Source: Typhlomys cinereus (taxonomy: Eukaryota > Chordata > Mammalia > Rodentia > Platacanthomyidae). From it: a stretch of 64,000 nt of DNA. Below are positions 11,661 to 24,549 of the stretch, one piece after another. Positions within the stretch are counted from its first letter, which is position 1. Every line of letters begins with the position of its first letter. The translations under genes and the position numbers were made by a program. The notes beneath the pieces are model-generated. The model did not search any database. It was not told where the DNA came from and was given only the letters and a program-made list of their open reading frames with translations. The stretch covers positions 2,636,230 to 2,700,229 of the forward strand of contig JALPQD010000247.1 in assembly GCA_023101885.1 (NCBI GenBank). Reading direction: 5' to 3'.

Positions 11661-11865
11661 TTCTAGGAAAATAAATTTAAAAAAGAACATGGTAAGGGCA
11701 GCATGGGCAGTGCCGAGGGCAATCTCCACCACCAGTGTGATGATTGGTGAGTGCCTAGCAGGGCCAGAACAGGGGCAGTTCTCTGTGGCAGGATTGCAAA
11801 TCCCCACAGAGAGCTACTGGTGGGGAGGACTGGCACCAGTTGACATCCTAGATGTAGTATTAGTT

Positions 11866-12220
11866 CCTGGAGTCGACTTGACAGTTGAGAATTGAATCTT
11901 AAGGCAAGTCTTTGAGTGAACCTGTAGGAAATTGTATAAGAGATGTGGGAAGACCCAGCCCATCACGAACAGGGCGATGCCCTGAGCAGGTGGATAATGG
12001 ACCACGTGTGGGTGCTGGCAGGCTGGTGAGCTAGGAATATACTTCGCGCTCAGTTCTCCCTGGGGGTACGGTGTGACCAGTCTTTTTGGCTTCTGATTTG
12101 GTATCACTCTCCCGCCATGAAGATCAACTGCCTAGAATGGCAAGCATGAATAAATCCTTTCTTCCTCCTTAATTGTTTGGATTATACAATCATTGCAGCA
12201 GCAGAAAGTGAAATCAAGAT
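11866..12220 (+). mobile_element. URR1-like non-autonomous hAT relic
   Basis: GAGTCGACTTGACAGTTGAG, ATGTGGGAAGACCCAGCCCATC, TCTCCCGCCATGAAGATCAA, AATAAATCCTTTCTTCC and TTAATTGTTTGGATTATA follow the order of the copy at 55640-56015. Confidence 0.65.
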
Positions 12221-15200
12221 ATTAGGAATTAGCGTCTCTGTTGGAAATGACAGTGGAATGTAAATGTCCCACCCCAAGGGCCCTGGCTTATATCCTGCAA
12301 GAAATGTTCCCTTTCAGGTTCAGGAACTGCAATGTGCATATCGCCTGATTTGCTTCACTGATGTACACTGAAAATTTCCCTCTCCCCAGTTTTGATCCAG
12401 ACTGCAAATACATTTACATATAAAAGTACGAATGGATTATATGTGTCATATAATGTGTATTCAATATGCATTCATTTTCTTTTAATACAGTCAAGTATTT
12501 CAACTCGGAGCCATACCTAGGAGATACAGTCACAGAGAAGGCCACGGCAACAGTAGGTGGTGCAGTGTGGCACATTAATTCTGCTCCAGGCTCCATGGGA
12601 ACGAATATCTTGCAGTCATCTTGCTGTGGTTAAGGCACTCCTATAGACTGAAGGTTGTCATTATTTCACTGCTGAGACAACAAGGTTGGCTTAGAGAGCT
12701 AGGAAACAGCTAGAAATTAAAGTCAGGTTTCTGGAATTCTGGGATAATATTAGGCTGTGGCTAGGGAAATGGTCAATCCGCAGTGGAATCATTTGGTGAA
12801 GGCCGATCAACAGTTGAGAAAGGGCACTGCACAGCTGGCATATGGGCAGGGCTGGCGTGGGCCATGGAGGGTCCACAGCAGCTGTCCTCTGCATCTATCT
12901 GACAGACTTTTCCAGAGGAAAGTTACAGAGCACGAAAGGGCATGTGCCCATGGTTTGTAGGGCTTGGTGGAGGTCTGAGCAGCCTCGGTGGGGGTGAGAA
13001 GGACGTGACTGCCAGCAGAGCCCACTCAGAGGCTGAGATTAGCAAGTCCCCTGTAACCTATACTCTATCTCACCACCAAGGCCACGAGCAGCTTCTCTGA
13101 CCTGGCATGCACAGAATTGCCACAAGCGAGCACTCCTGAATTTAAATCAGACCACTTTAGTGCTGTTTCTGCAGGTGTCACTGCAGGGACTGTTCTTCCC
13201 CTTCTGCCTAGAGGACAGACAGGAAGCAGAGCCTCGCAGTGTACCACATAGGGAACAGTGACAGCCTGCCAGCCCACTCTGTTTCCCAGCCAGGGGGGCT
13301 GTCGCTCCTCCCCAGAGAACGCTGGGAGAAGGTTCAGGATCTCCCACCTTTCAGGTAGCCATTTCTCAGCAAAGACTCTGTCCCAAGGCAGATCCTTCTC
13401 TGCAGTGGGGAAGCAGCCTTGACAGAAAGAAGGGCAAGTAGCGAGGAGGGCGCGTGCCTGGAAGAAGATGCCACCATCCCTGACCCTGGAGTGCGCTCGC
13501 CTGGAGCCCGCCACTGCTGTTTTCCGCCTGCCTCGCGAGCCCAGCACCTCCCAGAGCGAGGCCCTGATGCCCCTGCTCCTGAAGTCACCACAGACCTGTG
13601 TCCTGCCTGTCACAGGTCCTGCCTGTTACACGAATCATCTTTTTACCAAGTTTTGCTAGAACTTGGGGTGGGGCATGTGTCTGCTGGAAACGCTTCACTC
13701 TACAGTGTTCAGGGAACATCCAATTCACCTTCTCTCTCAGCAAAGTGAGGGAAGGAGAGACCAAGGCCAGGATGGGGACAAGGCTGCTTTCGCTCTGCCT
13801 GGATGCCTTCTCTGTGTCAAAGTATGCTGGGCACGAGTCTGAGGGCAGCTGCCTCCTGAGCTTTGGAGGATGGGACCGAAGAACTAGCGCTAAGGGAAGG
13901 TCTTAGGAAGCACCTAGCAGAGACGGTAGATGGATCGACTCACAGAAACCGGTGGGCCCTAGCCGAGGAACCGGTTGTGCCACATTCAACAGTGGAGGCT
14001 GAGGGCCAGAGTGCCACTTCCAATACGGGAGGCCAGCAGACATCCCCAGGGAGACTGCGCTGGCTGGCACCACCTCATGTTCCCACGGTCCCTTTCCCAT
14101 CCAGTCACCCTGAGCAGGCCTTGACCACTGAATCCCGGCTCTCTTTATTTTGCCAATGCCTCGTCCGGTGCTTCCCTTATGCACTCTTTACTTCACGGGG
14201 AATTTGTGGGCAAGTAGAAGTCTAGGTCAAGAAATCTGAAGACAAGCCCTCTCTGCCTTTCCATCTGCCCCCTCTGTCCTCCTTAAACTCTCTTTGCTGC
14301 CCTCTGTGTATGGTCCAGCTCTCATGACCCATTTGCCTGTCTCCCCCAGCAAAAGGAGGATGGGCATAATCCAGCACTCACACAGGGCTCAAAAAGTACA
14401 TCACAGAATAAAGGGGGAATAAAGGAGTGGATAACTGCTTTTACCCTTGTGTGCATGCCAGCTCGAAGAGCCCAAGCCTGGAGACAAGTGCTTTGGAGGA
14501 CAGGAAGACACATGAGGCAGTAAGAAGCCTGTCACCAAGCAGGCATTCCTTGCTCCAGGCTTCCAGGCTGCTCCTGGGCTGAGCCCCCCCTGGGAATCCT
14601 GCTTCATAAACACTTACTTAGCAAGACATTTAAAATGCTATTGATTTCACTCCTCCAGAGGAGAGGCGAGATGCTGATAGACACGGAGAGCAGTTAGCAA
14701 CAATGAGTCCTATCCACCCCCCAACCAGAAGCTATTTCCCTTTCAGATTACCAGCCCAGCGGCCCCTGGAGAGAGGCAGCTCACTAATGGAGGCAGTCAC
14801 TAGAACCAGCAGGTGCTCTGGCTCTGATACTAGCAATTAGAAGCTTAAGCTCGCTTTTCTAGGAGACAATGAGAAATGAAGCTGATTTCCAAAGGTATAG
14901 TGGCCTGCGTGACACTGCTGCCGGTAGGAAGAAACGGGAGTCCAACCTCCCCCCACCCCAAGAACCAGGATCAGGAGTGACTCACTTCAGAGCACCATCC
15001 AGAAGGTTCATGCACCTTCTAGATGCTGCACGTAGGACTAGTTAACCAGGGACAGGAAGGCAAATGGAAACATGGGCCTTGTCCCCTCTGGGATTCTCTA
15101 CATGAGAAGAATATATGCATAAAGCATATTCTAGACCAACAAGTACCACTGCAAGCCTTCAGCCCGACAGAAAACATCCCTCTGCATTCCCATCAGTAGG

Positions 15201-16585
15201 GCCCCTCAGCACTCACAACGGCTGTCTGGTATCAGGTTTCAGTAAACTTTCTTTGAATTGATTTCTGTGTTTGTTAGGACACTGGCAGCTACTTCCCAAC
15301 ACCTCAGTGGTTAAGCGTAAGACCGCATATAGCATCCACAAAGCCCAAGTCAATGCAAAACCAGCATCTAGGTTCAGCTGGGGCCTCATTTGGAGATATT
15401 TCAGGGTTGAGCTCTGTCCACAAGACTCATAAGAATACACAGTCTTAAGTATGCTTTCTGATACATAAGTGTGCATTTGGAATAACAGGCAGAGAAAGGA
15501 AATCTCAGAGCCGCCAGTCACCTCTACCTAATGTTGAGCATGAGGCTAATGACCAGGGAGAGAGGATCCAGGGCATTTACATCAGAGCTGCTGGTAGCTG
15601 CATTTACAAATTTTGATGAGTAGGGGTTGATGGTAGAGACCACAGCAGATTTGTCACAGAACAGAATTGTCTTTGGGAAAGTAGATATTAAGAAAGCAGA
15701 CTTCTCTATCTAGCTACAAGATAAGTTGAGGTGGATGCTCTTGCCTCACATAGAGTCAACTCTCAGTGGGCCTGATATGGGGAGAAATTAGGCAGAAGTC
15801 CTCAGACTGGGACTGCAGAAGTAAATGTACATGTACCCGTTCTCTCCCATTTTGGCATGGAGAGGGCAAGGGCACTGTAAGAAATTAGTCAAGATCCAGA
15901 CAGCAGGTCTTCAGACATGATGGTCCGACTGGCTGCCAAGTTCCTTTGTCTTGAGAAAATTCTTCATTGTGGACACAGGATGCTGGAAATGGACAGAGAA
16001 GTAGGTGGATGTCCTTGCCCAGAGCCAGGCCTCAGGAGAAGTGAAGGTCGCGAAATGCCTTCTGCCTGTCTCTTTCTTCTCCTTCAGAAACTGCTTGAGT
16101 TTTACCAAAGTTTTTACCGGATAAGTTTCCTGTTCACATGGAGAGAGAAGGATGGAATGGGGATGCAAGATGGAAGAAGGTAGGAAAAAGGAAAGGAAAA
16201 GGAAGTGAGGGGATGGGGAGTCTACCCCACTTGCCTGAGCGAAGGTATCATGCACAAGGAGCTCTGTCGTGACTCTGATTTGTTGCCCTGTCCGTCTCTG
16301 ACTCGCCCTTACTTTTCAGCTGAATCCTATCCCTTTGGTTTCCCTCACAATCAGTAGTCACCTGCATTGCCAACTGATGGATTGTTGACATTTAATAAAT
16401 GTATGGTGTGTCACTCCTCACGGTACGTGCTTCAGGAGAGTAAAACTGACGTGACCGGTTCTCCATCCTCAAACATGCTCTGCGTATGGCAGGACTTTAA
16501 GGATGTTCTGATTTTGATTTGGCAAAGTGGATGTTGGCACACAGGCCTTCCTATTACGAAGAAAAAAAAACAGCACAGAAGATGG
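12221..16585. other. Repeat-poor 4.4-kb block
   Basis: No SINE, LINE, DNA-transposon or microsatellite was recognised over about 4.4 kb, far longer than any other such gap here. GC is locally raised at 13000-14100, with a few CpGs near 13448-13560. Open frames up to 182 codons (minus, 13065-13613) overlap frames on the other strand and show no domain I recognise. It may contain intronic regulatory DNA; no gene can be supported. Confidence 0.45.
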
Positions 16586-16589
16586 TGTG

Positions 16590-16710
16590 GTGATTCCAAT
16601 TTCATTTATTATGCTGTTAAACAGCACGCCCTATGCTTAGCACTTCCCTTTATTATTGTATTCATATCTCAAAACTAATTCATGAGGAGGCTCAGGTATG
16701 TACTGCTCCA
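16590..16710 (-). repeat. MIR-like relic
   Basis: 'ATTTCATTTATTATGCTGTT', then CTTAGCACTTCCCTTTATTATTGTATTC and CATGAGGAGGCTCAGGTATGTACTG resemble a reverse MIR (tattatcctcacaac..tgaggtaggtact). Strongly diverged. Confidence 0.4.
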
Positions 16711-16838
16711 TTCGTTCAGATGTGAATTAAACAGATAAAAGATGTCCTAGAAATCTTTTAGCCATGTATTTCAGAACTAAACACAAATCTTCCTGACACA
16801 CTGCTCTTTTTTGCCTGTTGTGCATGTTTTTCTTTCTC

Positions 16839-16877
16839 TTCTCTCTCACTCTCTCTCTCTCTCTCTCGCTCTCTCTC
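16839..16877. repeat. (TC)n microsatellite
   Basis: About 39 bases of CT/TC with single interruptions (CACT, CGCT). Confidence 0.9.
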
Positions 16878-16924
16878 ATTTGCTTTCTCTCTCTTCCAAT
16901 CTGTCTTTGAAAAAGGGACATTCT

Positions 16925-18475
16925 GCCTACCTAGAAGCTGAGGAGATCATGAATGAAACTTAAGAATGTAAAGATAAGAAATAGTGCATCTGGATTCCTA
17001 AAGACCTCATGGCCATGTCTACACTAGCGATCCACCAACTTCTGGAACTTCAATTACTACTATTCACTTCAATTCTGCTCTGCATGGTGATTTTTTACAA
17101 AGACAAAAGTTGAGAGATGAGAATTCTGATCATAAGCACTCCTACGCCACCATTCTGACCCACCGGCATACAAAGCCATAGTATCCATGAACCAGAGCCC
17201 AAACTTCACGAACGGGTCCCATACTTCATGAACCAACAGCAGGCAAGACTTTCCAAAAAGTAATCCACAAGGAAAGATGATCCAGGTAGGAAAGAGCTAA
17301 GAATACTTCAGTCTATAAACCCTCATCACCTGGAAGTAGGAGGCTCTGCTGGAAAAGAATAAAGCAGCCCAGTCAAAGGGGACATCTAAAGCACGTATTG
17401 CAGTACACTGTCCACGGGTGTACAGGTGACAGGCACTCCACCTGGGCAAGCTTCCCCGTCATGCCAGCATTTATCTGGGTTAGGCTAGGACCAAATATCC
17501 CCACTGGCAACCCATTTGTTGTCCCCATGCCTGAAAGAGTAATAAAACCATCTGTAGGCTTAGTTGTGCCAAGATTGCCTTTCAGGGGAGCTTGTTGAAG
17601 GTTAATGTGAAGCTGCCACGCATAGTCAGATGGTCACTGGGGTTTCTGTCATTTTGCCTATGCCTGGTTCCCCACTCTGACTGTGTCCAGCAGCTGCCCA
17701 GTACCCACTGGATGGTGATGCCAAAAGAGACTGGGCTCTGAGCCTGGAGCTGCAAAGACCTTCGGCACTGATCAGCTGAAGTGGGCCCACCCAGCGATCT
17801 GCAGAGACGGCAGGACCGCTAACAGCAGGCTCACAATTCACAAGGGTTTGGACTACTGTTCTAATGCATCCTGATGAGCTCTATCTGCTGCCAGTCCACC
17901 CTGGCCATGGCTCCTGGCCCCAGCACCGTGCTGAGGTTGGAAAATGTATTATAAAACATGTACATGCCTTGCACAGAGGAAACAAATGCTGAGGAGAATC
18001 TCCAAGCACATCTGTAAGCAAGGGTAGGCTGGCAGAGAAGACATTCCACAAATATGGATCCGTGAAATACAGAGGGCTTGATTACCTCCTGAGATATTCT
18101 TCGCTTCTCAATTATCCATACTTTAGCCACACAAAAACTTGACCTGTGAATTTTTTACATGGCTGGGGACTTGATGAGACCTAGTTCACTTCTGTATGAA
18201 CTAAAAAATCATTTTATCTTATTCACATTCAACCATAAGCTCTAGCTTATTGTTTCTCCTTGTTAAGATCTATCAATTTCTCAAACTTTTTGCATTGGTG
18301 TGCTTTTCCTCTTGGGAACCATAAGTTTCATTCAAAAAAGACCAGGGACCAAACATCTTTCCCTTTATATATTTATGCATATATATAATATCATATTTGG
18401 AAAGCACTATAATGCTAAAGAAAAAAAAGCAGGAAGTTATTAGCATCAGATTTTCAGGTGCAATATAATTGCCCC
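16925..18475. other. No recognisable feature
   Basis: Intronic sequence without repeat landmarks I can name. The 71- and 89-codon open frames at 17626-17841 and 17861-18130 (minus) have no recognisable domain. Confidence 0.4.
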
Positions 18476-18479
18476 ATTA

Positions 18480-19680
18480 AGGCACAGTGATAAATAAATT
18501 AATCATTGAGACAGGATAAATGACGAACACAGAGATCCACAAAAATAGTCCACTATTTTCAATAAATGGATACTGGAACAGTTAGTCACAGAAATGCAAA
18601 AGAATGAACCTTGAGAGAGCTTTACATTTTATACCAAAATTAATTCAAATTGTTTCTATCATTTCCCTCAATATAAATTGCAATATTATGACATATCTAG
18701 AAGAAAACTTAAGGAAAATCTACATCACCTCGAACTTGGTGATGAATTCTTAGAACACCATTTTAGATCTTGCACACTCCAGGAAAGAAAATATGTGATA
18801 ACTTGACTTTATTGAAACTAAAACCTTTAACTCCAGAAATGATGTTATTAAAAAAGTCAAAACATAAGAAATATTGGAAAAAAGGAAAGAAAACATTTGT
18901 AAAATAGATCCTAATAACAGATTGAAATCCAAAACACAAATAATCTTAAAATTTGACAGTAGGAAAAGAAACAGCCCAATAAAACTGTGAAAAGATTAGA
19001 TGGAGAAGAACCACACAAAAAATGCCATGAAGAATCAGTAGTGATGCAATAGAAATACAATAGAAAATAAGGTATTATGAAGACAGACACACACACCTAA
19101 CATCCAAGGAAAAAATACTCACATTTCCATAAAACAATAAGAACTCTGTTTGTGTTAGTTGAAATGAAAAAGAAATAGTCACTCTAGTGGGTTCTTACAA
19201 AACTAAATAATTTACCATATAGTCTATGCTTAAGTATTTACCAACTAATTTCAAACTTATGGTAACACAACAAAATTGAGATCAAATGTTTACATCTGCT
19301 CTGTTCATGATGATCCAAAATAAAAATAAATTAACATGTCTTTCATTAGTTGGTGGATAAACTATGAATCATCCACATAATGGATGCTCATAAGCAATAA
19401 ACAGAAATGTGCTATCAAACTGCAAAATGATATGAATCTTAAATGGATGTTGCTAAGTGAAAGAAGCCATTATAAAATGGCTATACTTGATGCATGGCTT
19501 CATTCATAAGGCGTTCTGTTGAGAATACAAGCTGACTGGTGGTTCCCAGGTTCTGTGGTGAGGTAAGGGAGATAAGGATGAAAGGCAGAACATAGAGAAC
19601 TTTTTAAAGAGAGATAATTCTTTATGATGCTATAAGGATGAATATGTAATACTATGAATTTTTTAAAGCTCACAGTAGTA
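18480..19680 (+). mobile_element. Old L1M ORF2 3' part and 3' UTR
   Basis: Follows old L1 ORF2: a 'GCAAAAGAATGAACCTTGAG' block, 'ATCTAGAAGAAAACTTAAGG', CTTGACTTTATTGAAACTAAAACC, AGGAAAGAAAACATTTGTAAAATAGATCCTAATAACAG, AGCCCAATAAAAC, 'TTAGTTGGTGGATAAAC', 'TGCTAAGTGAAAGAAGCCAT' and GACTGGTGGTTCCCAGG. Many stops and indels, so it is non-coding now. Confidence 0.8.
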
Positions 19681-19682
19681 TG

Positions 19683-19946
19683 GGTTGGGGAGATGGCTTG
19701 GGGATTAGAACTCTGCCTCACAAGCAGAAGGTCCTGAATTCAGATTCCAGGTCCCACCCAGGTGAAAATGGTGATGGCCTGCATTTCTGGTCCTGGTGGG
19801 TGGAGCGTGGAAAATCCCAGAGCAAAGCAAAGAGGAAGTAGAAACAATCCAGGATGATTCTTGGAATCACCCTTAGCAGTCCACAGGGACATAGGGTGCT
19901 CTCTCTCTCTTTCTCTTTCTCTCTCTCTCTCTCTCTCTGCTCTCTG

Positions 19947-19992
<46 letters not shown>

Positions 19993-20025
19993 CACACACA
20001 CACACACTAAATGAATAAAAAAGTT
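19683..20025 (+). mobile_element. B2-superfamily SINE, copy 4
   Basis: Head GGGTTGGGGAGATGGCTTGG, then CTCTGCCTCACAAGCAGAAG, GGTCCTGAATTCAGATTCCAGG, GGTCCTGGTGGGTGGAGCG and CAATCCAGGATGATTCTTGG. A long (TC)n (19899-19939) and (CA)n (19951-20007) precede AATGAATAAAAAAG. Confidence 0.9.
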
Positions 20026-20029
20026 AAAA

Positions 20030-21052
20030 AAAATCTCACAGTATTTTATAATACAATCTATGAGCATTGATGTATCCAATTTTTTTTTTTTAAAATCATT
20101 TAGAAAGCCAAAGGATCCTAGGATAGAATGCAGAATGTGTTTAAAAAAGTCTAAATCTACTACAGAGATGCTAGCTTGAGGTGAGTTTTCTTTAGGGAAA
20201 GAATGGAGATTTTGAAACTAAAGACAGAAGGATTCTACAGAAACACAGTATGCTAGCAGACAAAGCTCTTTCCAGAGAGGTGGAAACCAACAATTTATCA
20301 CACTGTATATTCATACAGAAGTCAGTAAAAGGAGAGTAGACGGTAGGAACCCAAGTTTCTCACCATTGGAGTGGATCGGCCATGTGGAAACTAGAATGAC
20401 CCATGTGTGAATGGATCAGTGTTAGAAACATTGGTGTGAATTAATATTGAACTTAATATATCCATGTTAATAATAAGTGGCCCCATACTGAAGAATCTAT
20501 GGCTATGTGGGATCTGTCCTTCACTTTCTGTGCACACACATACATATAGGTAAGACTGTATTGTTGCAACATCTTACAAAGCTGGAAACTTAATGCCTCA
20601 AAGCACAGCACTATTAGGATTTACCCAGGTGATTTCAAAACTTATGGGAGACTCACCAGCACACAAAGATATGTTCTGGCTTTGCAATGGCACACCAGTG
20701 GGAGTGAGCACAGCAGATGCTCAGATCTTGGGTTGGAATGCCCCCCTCCAACCGAAAGACCTAGGGTTGCCTAGCCACACTGTGGATTCGATCGCTGTGT
20801 TAGGCAACACGTTAGATGAGCCTGGGGGATCAGGTGTTTCCAGAAATTACAGGAGTGATGAAGAATATGTGAACAACGCACAAAAGATTATGTCGAAAGG
20901 ACACAGAACCAAGAAGAGATCTCAGTGGCCAGAGTAGGAATAACTCAGTATTAATTAGGAAAGTCTCAGTATTGAATTGATAAAGTATAAAGTAAATATT
21001 CATGAATCAAGAATTCTTTAAAAATGCAGGATTGAAAAATGAATGAGAGAGG

Positions 21053-21083
<31 letters not shown>

Positions 21084-21955
21084 TTGAGGTTCTCTACTGT
21101 GCTCTCAGTGTCCACATGAGGTAAGGAGTACCTTTGCCGTTTATACTGACGTGCCTAGTGACTGTCTTCTAAAAACTACAGGTAGGATGGAAAGTGAGAA
21201 AGATGGATCCCTTTGCAATGGAAAAATCCTGACAAACGCTAACTCCATTAGGTGACCAAGGCTCACACCAGCAGAGAGAGTCATGCAGCCCCCAGGCACT
21301 TCTGACATGTGATGGCAAGAAAGTGATGGATCCCTAAGAAAACACAGTGACCGACGTACTATGACATCCTCAGCGAGATCCTAACACAAAAAAGGGAATT
21401 TCAGAAAGAAATGTGATTGAAATCTGGACTTTAATTGACTGAAATCAATTGATATTGGTTCATTAATGGTGACAAATGTACCACACAAATGTAAGATGTT
21501 CATAGCAGGAAATTAGATGCAAAGTTACTTCTGAGAACTCTCTGCTTTACTCATGGTGAGTTTTTCTTTGGTTGTTATTTGTTTTTACAAATCTAAGGTT
21601 TTTTTTTTCAAAACTAGAAAGTTTAAGTGAAAAAATAGTGAAGAAATTACTTTGTGACACGGTCAAACTTTCTTGGGTATCAATTGTTGAAAAAAGGAAG
21701 AATGATGGTGAAAAGACCAGGAAGTGAGGAGAGGTCTCTCTACAAGTGACATGAAGAGACCACCAGGCCAGTGACAGTGGACTAGCTGGCCAGCAGCCTT
21801 CACAGTCCTGAGTCACACTGATGCTCCAGTAAAATGAAAACTCAGCATGCCATGGGTGTCTTCCCAGAGCAGGATTATCATTACTCACTCCACCTTGCAA
21901 GTCTTAAGAAAAGCCCTAATGCAAGGAAAGAAACATAATGCTCACCCATAGTTGA
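20030..21955. other. Mostly unique sequence with an (AG)n run
   Basis: Only an (AG)n microsatellite at 21057-21083 stands out. A 114-codon open frame at 20593-20937 (plus) has no recognisable domain or codon signature and is not called as a gene. Confidence 0.4.
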
Positions 21956-21962
21956 ACAAAGC

Positions 21963-22150
21963 ACTCACAACTTCAGACTCAGAAGTCGGAATGATCTGGG
22001 TTCAAATCTTGGCTCTGCCACTTGTTGAATGTGTGACTTAAGGTAACTTGAATTTAAAGAGTCTCTGTATTCATGCCTTTCTGATAGAGGTAACAGCACC
22101 TCTCTTGCTGAACATTCAGGATAAATGAGTTCCTGTATCAGGTCCATAGT
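21963..22150 (+). repeat. MIR SINE
   Basis: CTGGGTTCAAATCTTGGCTC, TGCCACTTGTTGAATGTGTGAC, then AGAGGTAACAGCACCTCTC and AGGATAAATGAGTTCC: a well-preserved MIR core with the B-box region in plus orientation. Confidence 0.85.
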
Positions 22151-22151
22151 G

Positions 22152-22714
22152 TATAACAATGTGATCACAAACACAGTGGAAAAGTATATTACCTGCAGAT
22201 GATATAATTTCCTACAGAAAACTTCAAGTGAGAGTAAAAAAAACTATTACAATCAAGAGTTCCTATTTGAAATAATCATTTTAATCAAAATGAAAAGCAG
22301 ATTTCCTTTACACAAAGCAATCACCCACATCAACTCTCTGATCACAGATGTAATAAGAATTATGGTGTCAATGTGAAAGAAAGAAAACTAGACACTTCCC
22401 CAGAAAACTCAGATAAAGGCACATGTCACACTTCCAAATGGAATGATCTAGCTAGTGTTATCAGATCTTGTCAAATGACTTTGTAAACCCAATCTAAACC
22501 TCATTTTGCAAGTTTTCACAAACAGTTTTGACTATCATTTAAGAGAATGAGTAGCTAAGAATAGCTATGAAGAATTTGAAACTTACCAGATAAGGTGAAT
22601 TACTTAAAAAAGTAATAAATTTATATATGTGTATTATATACATATCTACACAGTTCTCTTACATACAAGAGTAATGTCACAATAGTAATATTTTTCAGCA
22701 TTTTAAAACTTGAC
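22152..22714. other. No recognisable feature
   Basis: AT-rich intronic sequence; nothing supported. Confidence 0.4.
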
Positions 22715-22774
22715 AATATGTATTGAGTGACTTCCCAATGAATGCATACAGTGCTGTTCTGTTTTTTCATAGTT

Positions 22775-22945
22775 ACATGCATGTATGTATCAAGTTACAT
22801 GTATGTATGTATATGTCTGTATACATGTATATGTATACATATATGTATATGTATGAATGTATATGTATATGTGTATACATATATGTATATGTGTATGATA
22901 CATACATGCATGTATGTATGAAAGTTACATATATGTATGTATCAA
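22775..22945. repeat. (TATG)n-type degenerate AT-rich microsatellite
   Basis: Repeated ATGTAT/GTATAC units over about 170 bases, including several ACATATATGT palindromes. It could form cruciforms; low complexity, not coding. Confidence 0.85.
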
Positions 22946-23496
22946 AATTATTTAATCTACAGTGTTTTTGAGTTATATTGATGTTCCCATTATAATAAAT
23001 AAACAGAAAATTAATAAAAAGTAAAAAATAAAGAAATGAAAAATATCAAATAGCCCATTTTAAAAAGTAAATATTAAGTTAAAAAACTACCTATTCAAAA
23101 CCAAACAAAAATACTCTAGAGACACATTTCTCATATCATGTCCTGAAAAGTGTTAGAGTGATTAAAATATTTTTTTAGCCATAAGATTCAAGCCCTGCGT
23201 GGGTCACAAACGTGACTTCAAAACATGAAGTTTAATGGTAAGAAAAGAAAAGAACAGCTCCACAGCGCAGGGCGAGGGTCACCTGATGAAAGTCTCGGGC
23301 AGTCTTGGTTGCTTCGCTGCTGAGTGACACCTAACTAATGCATCAAACATGAAGGAAAGGAGTGAAAACAGGTGACAGTCTCATCTGGCCTCAGAGTGGA
23401 GAAAAGATGTCTCTGCATGCATTAAAGCCAGAAATGCCAAAAGAGAACTGCTAAGCCTAATGGATAAAAACCACAAAGTTTTCATCTGTCAAAAAG

Positions 23497-23600
23497 CCCA
23501 GCTGTGGGGGTTGCCCACCTGTAATCCCAGCACTTGGGAGGCTGAGATAGGAGGGTATATACATGGACTGTGTTTCTAAAGCAAAAGAAAATAAAGACAA
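23497..23600 (+). mobile_element. B1/7SL-like SINE fragment
   Basis: 'CACCTGTAATCCCAGCACTT' followed by GGGAGGCTGAGATAGGAGGGTA, then TGTTTCTAAAGC and an A-rich tail. The middle of B1 is missing, so it is deleted internally. 22950-23495 to its left holds no feature I recognise. Confidence 0.8.
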
Positions 23601-23629
23601 ACAAATAAAAGAAAAAAATGTAACTTTAT

Positions 23630-23835
23630 TATTAGATGATGTGTATGTGCATGATGAGTGTGCATATGCATGTGTGTAAGGGGTCATGTGCGTGCCACAG
23701 CGCACAATTGGAAGTAGAATGACAACTCGGTGAACACATTCTCTCCTTCAACCACTCTGTGAGTTCTGGAGATTGAAATTGGATCAGCAGACTTGTAAAA
23801 CCAGCAACTTCATCCACTGAGACATCTAGCCAGCT
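23630..23835 (-). mobile_element. B3-like SINE (B2 superfamily)
   Basis: GTGTGCATATGCATGTGTGT, then ACAACTCGGTGAACACATTCTCTCC, TTCTGGAGATTGAAATTGGATCAG and CATCCACTGAGACATCTAGCCAG: the reverse complement of the rodent B3-type SINE order. Confidence 0.7.
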
Positions 23836-23959
23836 CCTTCCCCCCAAGAGGAAATAAACTATAAGCAAATGAAACACTGAAAAACTTTGGAATATTTCTG
23901 AAGGATTCAGATCCTTATTATGTAACATTGTTGTCTTATAAACTGTGAAATTCTAGGGG

Positions 23960-24175
23960 ACACCATCAACTTTCAAATGGTATAGATTTGAGTCTGATAT
24001 CCTGGAAGACGGAACCTGGAAAACCCCAGAGCAAAGCAATAAGGTGGAGGAGTAATCTGGAATGATTCCCAATGTCACCATTGGACCTCCACAGTTACAT
24101 ACACTCAACTGTCCTCTTGTACACACACACAGACACACAATTACATATGTGTACACACACACACACAATTGTTTC
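23960..24175 (+). mobile_element. B2-superfamily SINE, copy 5 (5' part decayed)
   Basis: AACCTGGAAAACCCCAGAGC, AAAGCAATAAGGTGGAGGAG, TCTGGAATGATTCCCAATGTCACC and GGACCTCCACAGTTACATACA are the SINE body; the tail is CA-rich. The A-box end is barely recognisable. Confidence 0.75.
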
Positions 24176-24224
24176 CAAAATGGGTAAGTATTCTCTAAAG
24201 ACACACCAAGAGGAAATCCTGACA

Positions 24225-24545
24225 TGTGGAACACAAGGCTTAGAATATATACAATATTTTACCCAGAGAGTCTCCTGCTAGGATTGAATCCCACGAAAAT
24301 AATTAAAATATCTGCAAAGCTAATATATGGTGATACACATAAAAGCAATGTTTATAATAATGAAAAATTAGAAAGAAGCTAAATGTTCAATAATACAGGA
24401 CTAGTTGTAAAAATTACAGTACACTTATATAACCAAATACCATGAAGACACTAAAAATAAAGTTTTAAAAGAATAATTGATGACATGGGAATGCTATCAA
24501 GTACTATAAAGATTTTAAATAGTGTGTGATTACACTCAGTTTGGG
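24225..24545 (+). mobile_element. Old L1M ORF2-end fragment
   Basis: CTGCTAGGATTGAATCCCAC, 'GCAATGTTTATAATAATGAA' then AAATTAGAAAGAAGCTAAATGTTCAATAATA and 'ATGACATGGGAATGCTATCA' follow the end of old L1 ORF2. Confidence 0.65.
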
Positions 24546-24549
24546 GGAC

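Noticed and set aside
13065..13613. 182-codon open frame on the minus strand
   Set aside because: Overlaps open frames on both strands in a GC-richer patch, where stop codons are rarer; the protein is low in recognisable motifs.
20593..20937. 114-codon open frame on the plus strand
   Set aside because: No domain recognised and no supporting splice sites seen.
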